A stretch of DNA of 64,000 nucleotides from Emticicia sp. CRIBPO (lineage in GTDB: Bacteria > Bacteroidota > Bacteroidia > Cytophagales > Spirosomataceae): positions 310,001 through 374,000 of the forward strand of contig NZ_JAAAKV010000004.1 of assembly GCF_009905725.1 (NCBI RefSeq), given 5' to 3'. The position numbers were made by a program, and so were the translations under genes. The notes under the pieces were generated by a model, which had not been told where the DNA came from, ran no database searches, and saw only the letters and a program-made list of their open reading frames with translations. How positions within the stretch are numbered: the first letter of the stretch is position 1; each line of letters opens with the position of its first letter. Shown here in pieces: positions 26,832-36,876 of the stretch.

Positions 26832-27152
26832 TCAACCCAACTCCACCGAAGGATCCCAAAACACCTTATCGAAGTCCCGGATCTGGTCTTTTTCTATGGT
26901 GATGCCCTCTGATTCGAGGAGTTGCTGCATTTTGTCCGGGGTTTCGAAGAAGTTTTTGCCGGTCAGGACGCCGTTGCGGTTAACTACCCGGTGTGCAGGT
27001 ACGTCGTCTTTGGTGTGGGCTGCATTCATGGCCCAGCCTACCAGCCTGGCTCCGCCTTTGCTGCCCAGGTAATTGGCTATGGCTCCGTAAGAGGTGGCTC
27101 TGCCGTGTGGAATTAATCTGACTACCTGGTAGACTTCATCAAAGTTTTGCAT
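26832..27152 (-). CDS. Alkyltransferase-like protein (MGMT homologue without active-site Cys)
   Basis: 106 aa from the ATG at 27152, overlapping the upstream gene by 14 nt. It is the DNA-binding domain of O6-alkylguanine methyltransferases ([30 protein letters not shown]). The active-site motif PCHR is PAHR (52-55), with Ala at the alkyl-acceptor position. Such ATL proteins bind O6-alkylguanine lesions and recruit nucleotide excision repair rather than repair directly. The length is typical for ATLs. It follows the DUF3109 gene as a second operon gene. Confidence 0.88.
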   Translation of the reverse strand: MQNFDEVYQVVRLIPHGRATSYGAIANYLGSKGGARLVGWAMNAAHTKDDVPAHRVVNRNGVLTGKNFFETPDKMQQLLESEGITIEKDQIRDFDKVFWDPSVELG

Positions 27153-27708
27153 CTTCGATCTCTTTTTCCAATTGCTGATACCAGTTTTCACCATAAGCCC
27201 TGATGAGCGGTGCTTTCAGGAATTTATATACCGGTACCCCCAATGACTCACCCAACTCACAAGCCGGACTGCAGATGCTCCATCGGTCGTAATTGATGGC
27301 GTGGTAATGTTCATATTTGGTGATCCTGATAGGGTAGAGGTGGCATGAAATCGGCTTCTTGAAACCAATTTTCCCATCGTTATAAGCTTGTTCAATCCCG
27401 CATTTCAGGATGCCTTTTTCGTCATAAATGGCATAGGCACATTCTTTTTCATCAATGGTGGTGGTAGAGTAATCCCCTTCCCAGTCTTTGATATATTTGC
27501 CTTGCTTTTCTATGGCAGCAATACCCTCTCTCGAAAGGTAGGGTTTTACGGTTTCGTAGATTTCTTCCAGTACCGGCAGTTCGGAAAACTCCAGCGGAGC
27601 ACCCAGGTCGCCTTCCACACAGCAGGCTCCTTTACATTTATCGAGATTGCAGACGAAAAATTTTTCGGCTATATCGTCACTTACACAGGTATCTTCTATA
27701 AGAATCAT
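27139..27708 (-). CDS. DUF3109 family cysteine-rich protein
   Basis: A 189-aa soluble protein with conserved Cys clusters: [11 protein letters not shown] (20-30), then [25 protein letters not shown] and [10 protein letters not shown]. This matches DUF3109, probably binding a metal or iron-sulfur cluster as in YkgJ-like proteins; the biochemical role is not known to me. It is common and conserved in Bacteroidota. The following ATL gene overlaps its end. Confidence 0.85.
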   Translation of the reverse strand: MILIEDTCVSDDIAEKFFVCNLDKCKGACCVEGDLGAPLEFSELPVLEEIYETVKPYLSREGIAAIEKQGKYIKDWEGDYSTTTIDEKECAYAIYDEKGILKCGIEQAYNDGKIGFKKPISCHLYPIRITKYEHYHAINYDRWSICSPACELGESLGVPVYKFLKAPLIRAYGENWYQQLEKEIEDAKL

Positions 27709-27735
27709 GATCGTAATTTTTTACAAAAATACAAA

Positions 27736-27766
27736 AAGGCAGGTCAATATTAAATTAACCTGCCTT
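27736..27766 (-). terminator. Terminator after the lytic transglycosylase gene
   Basis: Nine-bp stem AAGGCAGGT / ACCTGCCTT with a 13-nt loop; on the minus strand it is followed by a TTTTTG tail, 18 nt past the stop at 27784. Confidence 0.8.
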
Positions 27767-27783
27767 CAATACTTCCGAATATT

Positions 27784-29985
27784 TTATTTTCTGATGATCA
27801 GCACATTGCCCAGCTGTACATTGCCGCTCTGCAAATCATTCAATTCTTTGATTTCATTCATCGTAACGCCGTATTTCTTTGAGATGCTGTATAAGGTGTC
27901 ACCTCGCTCCACTTTGTGCTTTACAGGCCTGTTTGAGGCTTTGGTCGAGCCTTCATCAGAAGAAGAGTCGCTTCCGCCGGCATTGATTTTTAATTTCTGG
28001 CCCGCATCCACCGATTTCTCCGTCATGTTGTTCCATTCCATGATCTCTTTCATGGTTACGCCGTATTTCCTGGAAATACCGAATAATGTTTCTCCTCTGC
28101 CTACTACGTGGGTTTTGGTGGCATTGTTCCTGACTTCAGATGCCTTAGGCTCAATCACCCTCGGTTCAGCTACCCTTGGCTCTGGTTCTGCGACTTCCTC
28201 TCTGGCGGTTTCTTTAGGATATGGCTGTACACCACTCACCACCAGCGTCTGACCGTATTTCAAAACATCAGACGGGGTCAGGTTATTGAGTTTCCTGATT
28301 TCTGAAAGGGTCAGGTCATATTTTTTAGCGATGGAGAACAAAGTTTCACCTTGTTTTACCTTGTGTTTTTTTGCCGCAGAAGGTATCCTGGTTTCAGGGA
28401 AATTGTCGTTCCTTTTAGGATATAAAACTGGCTCTTCCACAGGTTTTTTCTCTACAATAACCGGTTTATTTGCCGGTTCGGAAGGATAGGTTCTTGCCGG
28501 TTTTTTATCTTCAATAACGGGTCTGCTCACAGGTTCTGCAGGTTTTTCATAGACAATCTCTGCAGGTTTTTGAGATACTACCGGTCTTTCAGGCTCAGGT
28601 TCCCTTCTTTCCTGTACGGGCTGAGGGGCTCTTGTCACAGGATCATAATTGTCTCTTACCGGAATTGGTGTTCTTTCCTGGATGGCATCCTGGATGATTT
28701 CAACCGGGGTGCTCTTAGGTCTTCTTTTTTGCATCCAGACGATCCTGCCCGTTTGAAGCGGCTCGTCTTTTTTCATCCGGTTGTATTTAAGAAGATTTTT
28801 GAGTCTTACGCCATAAATCTGTGAGATTTCCCACATGGTCTGCTGATTTCTGACCGTGTGAAAAGGTATTTCGGCTTTGGTGTTTTTCTTCTGAAGATAA
28901 TAGATCTGCCCTTCACGGGTAATGTCCTTATCCGTCATATCATTGTTTTTCAGGAAACTCCTGATCTTAACTCCTGCTTTCTCCGACATCTGGGCTACTT
29001 CATCACCCGGCTGAGCCAGGATTCCTTTCTTCCCGTTGATCTCATATAAGATCGGGTCGTCAGGTGAGGTAGAAACCACCGTCAGTCTTTTCAGGACAGG
29101 GTAGCCCACGTCCACGCTTTTCAGGTCTGATCTTTTCTTGATTTTGGTGATGACATCTTCCACATCTTCCACCCTTACCGGAACCAGCACGAGGTATTCT
29201 TTTTCATCAGGGATGCTCGGTGCGTACAGCCAGCTGTTGTATTTCCTTAATTCGTTGATATCAACTGTAAGTTCCACGGCGATTTCGGCGAGCGATTTCC
29301 CTTTGGTGTAATACTCCACAAACTTTCTCGGAGAATCTTTCATCCTGTTCAGTCTGTGTTCGTACGCTATTCTGTGGGCTATGGCTTTGATCAGGTATCT
29401 CTGGGTATTGCCGCTGAAGCTGATTTCGTTGGCAAAAGACCATTCTACAGGCACCACATCTCCGGCACCGCCAGGTCCCATGCCGTGAGCCAGCATGCTG
29501 GAAACCCAGTTTTTGAAAAGGAGATTGTTCTTCTTCAGATATAAGGCCGCAGCTTTGGTAGAAAGGGAGACGTGTTTTCTTTCATCCACACGATTATCTA
29601 CTCTCAATCCCAGGTCTTTTCCCGTAGCTTCTTTAAACTGCCAGAATCCAATGGCATTGGAGCTGGAGATAGATTCGGGAAGTAGTGAGCTTTCCAATAC
29701 GGCAATGTACTTGAAGTCTTCCGGTACATCTTCTTCTTTCAGGATCTTTTCAATGAGGGGGAAATACAATTGCATCCGCTCAAGTTTCAGATCAAGGTAA
29801 TTGTTCTGAGGGAGCAGCAAGGCAGAAATTTCCTTGTTGACCAAGGCCTGTGCTTCAGGGCTGAGTTCAACGATGATGTTGGCAAATTCTACCTTTTTAG
29901 GAGCTTCGGGAATACTGGGTTGTATCTGGGCCAGGGCTGTGAAGCTGGCCATAGTAAGCCAAAGGCAAATAATAATGTTTCTCAT
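27784..29985 (-). CDS. MltD-like lytic transglycosylase with LysM domains
   Basis: A 733-aa secreted enzyme (signal 1-20, ALAQ) that cleaves peptidoglycan glycan strands. The SLT-type catalytic domain is at about 75-220: E98 in IAVLESSL is the expected catalytic Glu, followed by SNAIGFWQF and the AALYLKK helix. LysM-type glycan-binding repeats follow; three are clear in the last 170 residues (VKQGETLFSIAKKYDLTLSE, VGRGETLFGISRKYGVTMKE, VERGDTLYSISKKYGVTMNE) and two weaker ones lie near 225 and 375. A long Pro/Glu-rich linker is between them. Its start overlaps the preceding O-methyltransferase stop by 4 nt. Confidence 0.92.
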   Translation of the reverse strand: MRNIIICLWLTMASFTALAQIQPSIPEAPKKVEFANIIVELSPEAQALVNKEISALLLPQNNYLDLKLERMQLYFPLIEKILKEEDVPEDFKYIAVLESSLLPESISSSNAIGFWQFKEATGKDLGLRVDNRVDERKHVSLSTKAAALYLKKNNLLFKNWVSSMLAHGMGPGGAGDVVPVEWSFANEISFSGNTQRYLIKAIAHRIAYEHRLNRMKDSPRKFVEYYTKGKSLAEIAVELTVDINELRKYNSWLYAPSIPDEKEYLVLVPVRVEDVEDVITKIKKRSDLKSVDVGYPVLKRLTVVSTSPDDPILYEINGKKGILAQPGDEVAQMSEKAGVKIRSFLKNNDMTDKDITREGQIYYLQKKNTKAEIPFHTVRNQQTMWEISQIYGVRLKNLLKYNRMKKDEPLQTGRIVWMQKRRPKSTPVEIIQDAIQERTPIPVRDNYDPVTRAPQPVQERREPEPERPVVSQKPAEIVYEKPAEPVSRPVIEDKKPARTYPSEPANKPVIVEKKPVEEPVLYPKRNDNFPETRIPSAAKKHKVKQGETLFSIAKKYDLTLSEIRKLNNLTPSDVLKYGQTLVVSGVQPYPKETAREEVAEPEPRVAEPRVIEPKASEVRNNATKTHVVGRGETLFGISRKYGVTMKEIMEWNNMTEKSVDAGQKLKINAGGSDSSSDEGSTKASNRPVKHKVERGDTLYSISKKYGVTMNEIKELNDLQSGNVQLGNVLIIRK

Positions 29986-30629
29986 AAATCTTTAATTTTT
30001 CTGGAAATGAACAAACCATCCCGGACGGGTAACAATATTTTTTGTGTACGCCGGTCGTTTTTGAGGAATTCGTTAAATGATCTTATATACTTAGTGGTGG
30101 CGTCGTTAAGGTTTTCATTGTAAACTTTCCCATCCCACAGCACATTATCGCTCAGAATAACGCCGCCGATGTTCACTTTACTGAATACTTTTTGGTAATA
30201 ATTCAGATAATTCATCTTATCTGCATCAATAAATACAAGATCAAATTGAATGTCCAGGTCATCAATGACTTCCAGTGCATTTCCGATTTTCAGATCAATT
30301 CTGTCAGATACTCCTGCGAGTTCAAAATTTTTCAGTATCCTGGTTTTGAATTCTTCATTGGCCTCAATAGTCGTCAGTTTGCCACCTTCTGCCAGTCCTT
30401 CTGTCATACATACGGCAGAATAGCCGGTATAGGTGCCTATTTCTAAAATATTTTTTGGCTGCAGGAGTGTAGAGATCATAGACAACAGTCTTCCCTGCAA
30501 ATGCCCGGAGAGCATTCTTGGATGGAGTACATTGGCAAAGGTATCCCTGCTGATGGCCTGTAAAAAAACAGATTCCTCATCAGAGTGATCTTCGCAGTAT
30601 TTTTCTGTAATTCTATTGGTTAGACTCAT
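29982..30629 (-). CDS. Class I SAM-dependent O-methyltransferase
   Basis: A 215-aa protein of the catechol/caffeoyl-CoA O-methyltransferase family. The SAM motif I is ILEIGTYTGYSAVCMTEGL (about 61-79), and DLVFIDADKMNYLNYY holds the metal-binding Asp residues. The substrate is unknown. It is translationally coupled to the lytic transglycosylase gene (4-nt overlap), an arrangement that may simply be operon economy. It is cytoplasmic. Confidence 0.88.
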   Translation of the reverse strand: MSLTNRITEKYCEDHSDEESVFLQAISRDTFANVLHPRMLSGHLQGRLLSMISTLLQPKNILEIGTYTGYSAVCMTEGLAEGGKLTTIEANEEFKTRILKNFELAGVSDRIDLKIGNALEVIDDLDIQFDLVFIDADKMNYLNYYQKVFSKVNIGGVILSDNVLWDGKVYNENLNDATTKYIRSFNEFLKNDRRTQKILLPVRDGLFISRKIKDL

Positions 30630-30730
30630 TGTGTTTTATTGTACACCCAAATTAAAAATAATATTCTATAAATTCCAAATATATTATCTAAATTATATTT
30701 TCAGAAAATAATGAAAATTAATTAACTTAA

Positions 30731-30758
30731 ATAAGCCTGCTCGCTAAAGCAGGCTTAT
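30731..30758 (-). terminator. Terminator of the rimP-nusA-infB operon
   Basis: Ten-bp stem ATAAGCCTGC / GCAGGCTTAT with an 8-nt loop, 12 nt past the infB stop; the minus-strand tail is TTTAAG. Confidence 0.8.
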
Positions 30759-30769
30759 CCAGGTATATT

Positions 30770-33700
30770 TTATGCTAATTTACGCTTAACTTCTTTGATT
30801 TCGAAGCTTTCAACAACGTCGCCGATCTGTATATCGTTGAAGTTCTTGATGCTCAAACCACACTCATATCCGGTTTTAACTTCAGATACATCGTCTTTGA
30901 AACGTTTCAGCTGAGCAATCTCACCTTCATGAACCACGATACCTTCTCTTACGATCCTCACTTTGTTGTTACGTTTCACAACACCGTCAAGGACATAACA
31001 TCCGGCTACAGTTCCGAGTTTACTGATCTTGAACACCTCTCTGATCTCAATGTTACCCATGATGATCTCTTCCTCTTTCGGAGCAAGCATACCTTCCATG
31101 GCGGCTTTGATTTCATTGATAGCGTCGTAGATGATCGAGTAAAGTCTGATTTCAATTTGTTCAGCATCGGCAATCTTACGGGCATTGTTTGATGGTCTTA
31201 CCTGGAACCCGATCACGATGGCATCGGCTGCAGAGGCAAGCGTTACATCAGATTCGGAAATCTGACCAACGGCCTTGTGTATGATTCTTACCTGAACTTC
31301 GTCAGTTGATAGTTTCAGTAATGAGTCAGAAAGGGCTTCTACCGAACCGTCCACGTCACCTTTAACAATTACGTTAAGCTCTTTGAATGTTCCGATCGCT
31401 TTTCTACGTCCGATTTCATCCAGTGTGATGTGTTTCTTGGCTCTGATGGACTGCTCTCTGATGATCTGCTCTCTCTTGTTGGCAATCTCCCTGGCTTCAC
31501 GGTCGGTTTCCATGACATTGAACTTGTCACCCGCCTGAGGAGCTCCCGGGATACCGAGAATCTGAACAGGAGATCCCGGACCGGCTTCTTTGATTCTTTC
31601 GCCGATGTCGTTCACCATGGCTCTCACCCTTCCGAAGTATTGTCCTGCAAGGATGATATCACCTACTTTCAGCGTTCCGTTCTGAACCAGTACAGTAGAG
31701 ACATACCCTCTGCCTTTATCCAGCTCGGCCTCAATAACACTACCTACGGCAGATCTGTTAGGATTGGCTTTCAGTTCAAGAAGTTCTGCTTCAAGCAACA
31801 CCTTGTCAAGCAGGTCATCAATACCTATACCCGACTTGGCTGAAACTTCCTGCTCCTGGAATTTACCACCCCAGCTTTCAACCAGGATGTTTTCTTTCGA
31901 AAGATCCTGACGTATTTTCTCAGGGTTTGCACCCACTTTATCAATTTTGTTTATCGCAAACACGATAGGAACACCTGCGTTCTGAGCGTGGTTGATAGCC
32001 TCCCTGGTTTGTGGCATCACACTGTCGTCAGCAGAGATCACGATAATAACAACGTCCGTTATTTTAGCACCACGGGCACGCATCGCAGTAAAGGCTTCGT
32101 GACCCGGTGTATCCAGGAATGTGATCGATTTACCTTTGTTGCTACCTTCTTTGATCTTCACAGAGTAAGCTCCGATGTGCTGGGTAATACCCCCGGCTTC
32201 GCCTGAGGCCACCTTGGTTCTTCTGATGTAATCGAGCAATGAAGTTTTACCGTGGTCAACGTGACCCATGATCGTTACGATAGGGGCCCTGTCTTTCAGG
32301 TCGGCTTCTTCATCAACAATTTCAAGGGCTTCAACATTGGCGTCTTCTTCTGCCGAAATGAACTCAACGTCATAATTGAATTCCAAAGCAATCATCTGAA
32401 TGGTTTCAGCATCAAGACGCTGATTGATGGATACAAAAATACCCATTTTCATACAGGTAGAGATCACCTCGTTAACAGACACATCCATCAGTGATGAAAG
32501 TTCGGATGCCGAGATAAACTCGGTTACTTTCAGGATGCCGCTGTCGTCCAGGTCCTGCTGATCCTGCTGATCCTGCTGTTCGGCTCTGGTCTTTCTTTTC
32601 TCACGTCTGTATTTTGCACCAAAGTCAGGGCCCTTGCTTTGCATTTTGGCCATGGTTTGTTTGATGCTGTCTTTTACGTCAGTCTGAGAAACGGCTTCTT
32701 TTCTGTCTTTGCCTCCGCGTCTGTTGTTATTGCTGTTATTGTTCGAGTTGTTGTTATTATTGCCGGTGTTGTTACCTGTATTGTTACTGGTATTACCGGT
32801 TTGTGGTGTACCAGGCTTTCTGGTGTTGTCACCAGGTTTGTTAGGCTCAGGCTTCCTGTCTTTATTTCTGTCGGCAGGAGCAGCATCCTTAGCGTTTGGA
32901 TTTACTTTCTCAGCTACAACAACCCTCTTTCTCTTTCTTTTTTTCTTCAGTTCTTCTTTGCTGAGCGGTTTTTTCTCAACCGGCAGCTCAATTTTGCCAA
33001 GTACTTTCAAGCCCTGGAGCTTTTCGCCCTGAGCTTTGATCAGTTTCGGAGGAAGTATCTCGATTAACTTATCGTCATCAATTTTAACCTTTTTCTCTTC
33101 GATGATTTCAACAGGTTTGACCTCATCTTTAACAACCTCAGGATGATTCACAACTTCGTTTTTAACGGGTAATATCTCTTCTTGTTTCGGCTCTTCTTTT
33201 TTCGGAACCTCAACAACAGGTTGTTCGGCTACAGGAGCAGGTGCTTCGGCCTGTGGTTCAGGCTTAACTTCTGCTTTCGGAGCCTGAACAGGTTCAGGAA
33301 TTACTACCACAGGCTCAGCAGCCACAGGTTTTTCTTCGACCTTTTCTATTTTTGGTTCTTCAGCTACTTTCTCTTTTTCCGGTTCAATAACCACCGGAGC
33401 TTTTGGTTTAGGATTAAGATCAATCTTTCCTAAAACTTTCGGGCCTTGTAAATTGTGTTCGATTCTGATAATTTCAGGCTCCTCCGCTTTTGGTTCCGGT
33501 TTTGGTGCTGCAGAATGATCCTCTTTCACGGGCTGAGTTTCTCTGAAATAAAGAATATCATCATCCGAGGAAGAGAAACGCGTAGGCTCGTTCTCCGTGA
33601 AACCAGTACCTGTGGTTTCGCCGAGAAGGTCGCTGTTATTATATTCTTTAGCAAGTATACCTAACTGCTCAAGGGTTAATTTGGCGTTTGGATTACTATC

Positions 33701-33802
33701 GATACGATGACCTTTAGAGCCAAGAATCTCTGTAACTGTAACGATACTTACGTTAAGTTTTCTTGCCGCCAGGCTAAGTCGCATCATTTTTTCTTCTGCC
33801 AT
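30770..33802 (-). CDS. infB: Translation initiation factor IF-2
   Basis: A 1010-aa GTPase that positions fMet-tRNA on the 30S subunit and promotes subunit joining. The N-terminal IF2N-like segment is followed by a long Pro/Glu/Lys-rich linker with Asn-rich and Gln-Asp repeats ([22 protein letters not shown]). The G-domain has [14 protein letters not shown] (G1), [10 protein letters not shown] (G2), DTPGHEAF (G3) and NKIDK (G4). Domains II-IV follow in the usual order. The extended linker is normal for Bacteroidota. It is the third gene of the conserved operon, 44 nt after nusA. Confidence 0.97.
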   Translation of the reverse strand: MAEEKMMRLSLAARKLNVSIVTVTEILGSKGHRIDSNPNAKLTLEQLGILAKEYNNSDLLGETTGTGFTENEPTRFSSSDDDILYFRETQPVKEDHSAAPKPEPKAEEPEIIRIEHNLQGPKVLGKIDLNPKPKAPVVIEPEKEKVAEEPKIEKVEEKPVAAEPVVVIPEPVQAPKAEVKPEPQAEAPAPVAEQPVVEVPKKEEPKQEEILPVKNEVVNHPEVVKDEVKPVEIIEEKKVKIDDDKLIEILPPKLIKAQGEKLQGLKVLGKIELPVEKKPLSKEELKKKRKRKRVVVAEKVNPNAKDAAPADRNKDRKPEPNKPGDNTRKPGTPQTGNTSNNTGNNTGNNNNNSNNNSNNNRRGGKDRKEAVSQTDVKDSIKQTMAKMQSKGPDFGAKYRREKRKTRAEQQDQQDQQDLDDSGILKVTEFISASELSSLMDVSVNEVISTCMKMGIFVSINQRLDAETIQMIALEFNYDVEFISAEEDANVEALEIVDEEADLKDRAPIVTIMGHVDHGKTSLLDYIRRTKVASGEAGGITQHIGAYSVKIKEGSNKGKSITFLDTPGHEAFTAMRARGAKITDVVIIVISADDSVMPQTREAINHAQNAGVPIVFAINKIDKVGANPEKIRQDLSKENILVESWGGKFQEQEVSAKSGIGIDDLLDKVLLEAELLELKANPNRSAVGSVIEAELDKGRGYVSTVLVQNGTLKVGDIILAGQYFGRVRAMVNDIGERIKEAGPGSPVQILGIPGAPQAGDKFNVMETDREAREIANKREQIIREQSIRAKKHITLDEIGRRKAIGTFKELNVIVKGDVDGSVEALSDSLLKLSTDEVQVRIIHKAVGQISESDVTLASAADAIVIGFQVRPSNNARKIADAEQIEIRLYSIIYDAINEIKAAMEGMLAPKEEEIIMGNIEIREVFKISKLGTVAGCYVLDGVVKRNNKVRIVREGIVVHEGEIAQLKRFKDDVSEVKTGYECGLSIKNFNDIQIGDVVESFEIKEVKRKLA

Positions 33803-33846
33803 AAAATCGGTTTCTCCTTATTGTTTAAATTTTTGCGATCAGGTTC

Positions 33847-35091
33847 TTATTCAAATTCTTTGGTAAGAATCTCAAGTACCTCATCTATTGTTTCTTCTTC
33901 TAATTCTGTTCTTCTGACTAAGTCTGCTTTAGAAACTCCCAATACGGTTTTGGCAGTATCAAGACCTATTTTTCTGAATTCGAGCAATATCCACTCTTCG
34001 ATCTCGTCAGAGAATTCCATTAAGTCTACATCTTCTTCTTCCACTACTCCGTCAATATCCCTGAAGACGTCTATTTCCATTCCGATCAGCTTGCTGGCCA
34101 GTTTGATGTTAAGCCCGCCTTTACCGATGGCAAGTGAAACCTGGTCAGGCTTCAAAAATACTGATGCTCTTTCGTTGGCCTCATCAATCCTGATGTTGCT
34201 GATTTTGGCAGGGCTCAAAGCCCTTGAAATAAACAGGTTGACGTTGTCTGTCCACTGAATAACGTCGATGTTTTCGTTTTCAAGTTCACGAACGATTGAG
34301 TGGATTCTTGAACCTTTCATACCCACACAGGCTCCTACCGGGTCAATCCTGTCATCAAACGACTCCACCGCTACCTTGGCTCTTTCACCCGGTTCTCTGA
34401 CGATCTTTCTGACCGAAATCAGACCGTCAAGAATCTCAGGGATTTCCTGCTCGAACAAACGCTCGAGAAAGACCGGCGAAGTACGCGATAAGGTCAGTTT
34501 AGGATTACCGTTGTTGATTTCAACTTTGTGAATCACGGCCCTGGTGGTCGTTCCTTTTCTGAACTTATCTTTCGGGATCTGCTCAGTTTTAGGAAGTGAC
34601 AATTCATTGCCTTCTCCATCCACACAAATGATCTCACGGCTCAGAATCTGATAAACCTCAACGGTCACCAGTTCACCCACCTGATCTTTGTACTGATTGA
34701 AAAGCATTTCTTTTTCAAGATCCTTAACTTTCTGGATAAGGGTCTGGCGTGCGGTTTGAACGATTCTGCGACCAAAGTCTTCAATTTTCACTTCTTCAGC
34801 CACCTCTTCACCGATCTCGAAATCGGGTTCGATTTTTCTGGCTTCAGTCAGAGGAATTTTATCGGTATCCCAAATGTCTTCTGAATTGTCATCTACAATC
34901 TCACGTGTACGCCACATTTCCAAATCACCGCTTTCGGCGTTCAGAATGATGTCAAAATTATGGTCATCACCGTAGGCTTTTCTGATCATCGTTCTCAGAA
35001 CATCTTCCAGAATGGCGATCATGGTTGGCCTGTCGATGTTTTTTTCTCGGGCAAATTCTGCAAAGGATGCAACTAAATCTCCACTATGCAT
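33847..35091 (-). CDS. nusA: Transcription termination/antitermination factor NusA
   Basis: A 414-aa RNA polymerase-binding factor: N-terminal domain (FAREKNIDRPTMIAILEDVL), S1 domain (about 135-200), KH1 (GACVGMKGSRIHSIVRELEN) and KH2 (SLAIGKGGLNIKLASKLIG). The short acidic C-terminus lacks the acidic repeats of the E. coli protein, as is usual outside proteobacteria. It sits between rimP and infB. A terminator-like hairpin upstream of rimP suggests NusA could control its own operon. Confidence 0.97.
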   Translation of the reverse strand: MHSGDLVASFAEFAREKNIDRPTMIAILEDVLRTMIRKAYGDDHNFDIILNAESGDLEMWRTREIVDDNSEDIWDTDKIPLTEARKIEPDFEIGEEVAEEVKIEDFGRRIVQTARQTLIQKVKDLEKEMLFNQYKDQVGELVTVEVYQILSREIICVDGEGNELSLPKTEQIPKDKFRKGTTTRAVIHKVEINNGNPKLTLSRTSPVFLERLFEQEIPEILDGLISVRKIVREPGERAKVAVESFDDRIDPVGACVGMKGSRIHSIVRELENENIDVIQWTDNVNLFISRALSPAKISNIRIDEANERASVFLKPDQVSLAIGKGGLNIKLASKLIGMEIDVFRDIDGVVEEEDVDLMEFSDEIEEWILLEFRKIGLDTAKTVLGVSKADLVRRTELEEETIDEVLEILTKEFE

Positions 35092-35126
35092 ACGTACTTA
35101 AATTATCTTTTAATTCTAAATTCTTT

Positions 35127-35582
35127 TTATTTAAACGTGATCACCACTTTAGCCTCTTTGATGTCTGATTGCTCAATTTTAACCGGCTCCGGTGTGATCT
35201 TTTTTATTTTTTCGGGCTGAAGGACAATGGCTCCGTCTGCTACAGATACCAGGTCTCCTTTGATTTCTTTTCCATCGTTAAAAAGAACTTTCAGCTTTCT
35301 GCCAATATTTTTCACATATTGCCTTTCAAGCTTAAGAGGTGTATCTACGCCCGGAGAAGAAACCTCCAGTGTAAATGCCTCATCAACGATCTCTTCCAGC
35401 TCATCACCGAGATTTCTGCTGATCGTGCTGCACTCGTCAATTTTGATTCCCTCGTCAGAATCCACAAGGACAGTAATCTTTTTTCTTATTTTTGATTGGC
35501 TCGTCAATACGTCGACAATATAGAATGGAGACCCACTTAATTGATTTTTAAGAATATTTTCGACCGTATTTTTTAATTGCAT
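35127..35582 (-). CDS. rimP: Ribosome maturation factor RimP
   Basis: 151 aa from the ATG at 35582 (MQLKNTVENILKN), the family start; the longer ORF adds only a hydrophobic stretch. RimP is needed for 30S subunit maturation. Typical features are IKIDECSTISRNLGDELEE and TLEVSSPGVDTPLKLERQY. It is the first gene of the rimP-nusA-infB operon, 35 nt before nusA. Confidence 0.95.
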   Translation of the reverse strand: MQLKNTVENILKNQLSGSPFYIVDVLTSQSKIRKKITVLVDSDEGIKIDECSTISRNLGDELEEIVDEAFTLEVSSPGVDTPLKLERQYVKNIGRKLKVLFNDGKEIKGDLVSVADGAIVLQPEKIKKITPEPVKIEQSDIKEAKVVITFK

Positions 35583-35622
35583 TTCAAGAACAAGAATATT
35601 AGTTAAGACGAGTAATAACAAA

Positions 35623-35646
35623 AAAGGAGGATTCTGCCCCTCCTTT
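35623..35646 (-). promoter_or_regulatory. Terminator-like hairpin in the rimP-nusA-infB leader
   Basis: Eight-bp stem AAAGGAGG / CCTCCTTT with an 8-nt loop; read on the minus strand the hairpin is followed by a T-run (TTTTTTG). No gene ends here on either strand: it lies in the 196-bp gap between divergent rimP and the EEP gene, 41 nt before the rimP start. It therefore looks like a leader attenuator. Terminator-like function is by structure only. Confidence 0.55.
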
Positions 35647-35778
35647 GTTTTTCAAAATCTTACGCAAAATTAAATTTTTTATTTTAAATAATGCAATTTT
35701 TGTTTATAAAAATGCTTGTAATATGTCAGAAATATTTTTTTTTGATTTATTATTGTAGTTACGATTAAATATTTCTCT

Positions 35779-36873
35779 GTGGCAAAAGTCATTCGTTTTA
35801 TAAGGAAATTCTTTTTTCTCATCAATCTGATTTTTGTTTTATATTCACTATTAGTTTACCAGTTAATCCTTTCAGTAGATATAAAGCATTGGTTAGGTGG
35901 TTTTTTGATGCTTTCCTTCCCGGTAGTTCTCTTTTTTAATATTTTTTTTGTCTTTTGCTGGATTTTTGCAAGATCGTGGAAGTTTCTTGTTTCTGCCATT
36001 TTCCTCGCAATTACCTATCCGATCATTAACCGGACCATCAAAATTCTTCCTGAAAATATTGACCGTTCTCCAAGATTTTCTTTTTCGCTGACCAGCTATA
36101 ATCTCATGTACAGTGATTATGCGGCCTTCGCCACGAAAAAAGATGACTGGAGTGCCGTAGGTATTCTGAAAACGCTGGATACACTCTCTTCGGATATCAA
36201 GTGCTTCCAGGAGCTGTATAATGATGAAAGAGAAGAGTCGTTTGATGTCCTGAAACATCTCTCCAAACGGTCGCCATATTATATTTATATGCACTCAAGT
36301 CCCGGCAACCTCAGAGGGAAGGGGGAAATCGGGCTGGCTATTTTTTCCAGGTTTCCAATCATCTCGAAAAAGGAAGTGTACTGGAAAATGAACAACAACG
36401 GCCTGCTTGCCGCCGATATCGTCATTGACCGTGATACCATCAGGGTGATCAATGTCCAGTTGCAATCCATGGGGATCAGGGTGCAGAAAGTGTTTAACTC
36501 GCACAAGGAATATAACCCGCAGGAAGCCCGGAACGTCCTGAGCCAGCTCAAACATGGTTTTGAAAACAGGGCCATCCAGGTCAATGAACTCGAAACCTGG
36601 ATCAGTGAAAGCCCTTATCCTGTCATTGTAGCCGGTGATTTTAACGAGTTGCCCTATGGCTATGCCTACGGAAGAATCAGGAGACAGCTGAATAATGCTT
36701 TCGAAGAAAATGGCTTTGGCTTCGGTTTTACCTATCATAAAATCCTTGGTTTTCTCCGGATAGACAACCAGTTTTATGATCCGAAAAGCATCACCAATGT
36801 CACGTTCAATACCTACAGAAATGTTCCGTATTCAGATCATTATCCGATCAAAGCCTGGTATTTACTTCATTAA
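35779..36873 (+). CDS. Membrane-anchored endonuclease/exonuclease/phosphatase family protein
   Basis: A 364-aa protein starting at a GTG. Three hydrophobic helices fill the first 90 residues (about 10-30, 38-62 and 65-82), then an EEP domain faces the periplasm: CFQELYND has the metal-binding Glu, RGKGEIGLAIFSRFPI, VAGDFNELP has the Asp/Asn pair, and YSDHYPIKAWY is the terminal His-containing motif. The substrate (nucleic acid, phospholipid or phosphoinositide-like) cannot be told. It is divergent from rimP and ends 3 nt before the nadE end. Confidence 0.85.
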   Translation: MAKVIRFIRKFFFLINLIFVLYSLLVYQLILSVDIKHWLGGFLMLSFPVVLFFNIFFVFCWIFARSWKFLVSAIFLAITYPIINRTIKILPENIDRSPRFSFSLTSYNLMYSDYAAFATKKDDWSAVGILKTLDTLSSDIKCFQELYNDEREESFDVLKHLSKRSPYYIYMHSSPGNLRGKGEIGLAIFSRFPIISKKEVYWKMNNNGLLAADIVIDRDTIRVINVQLQSMGIRVQKVFNSHKEYNPQEARNVLSQLKHGFENRAIQVNELETWISESPYPVIVAGDFNELPYGYAYGRIRRQLNNAFEENGFGFGFTYHKILGFLRIDNQFYDPKSITNVTFNTYRNVPYSDHYPIKAWYLLH

Positions 36874-36876
36874 GTT

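Noticed and set aside
32709-33032. Leu-rich plus-strand ORFs opposite infB
   Set aside because: They are antisense to the Asn/Gln/Pro-rich linker of IF-2, which explains their composition.
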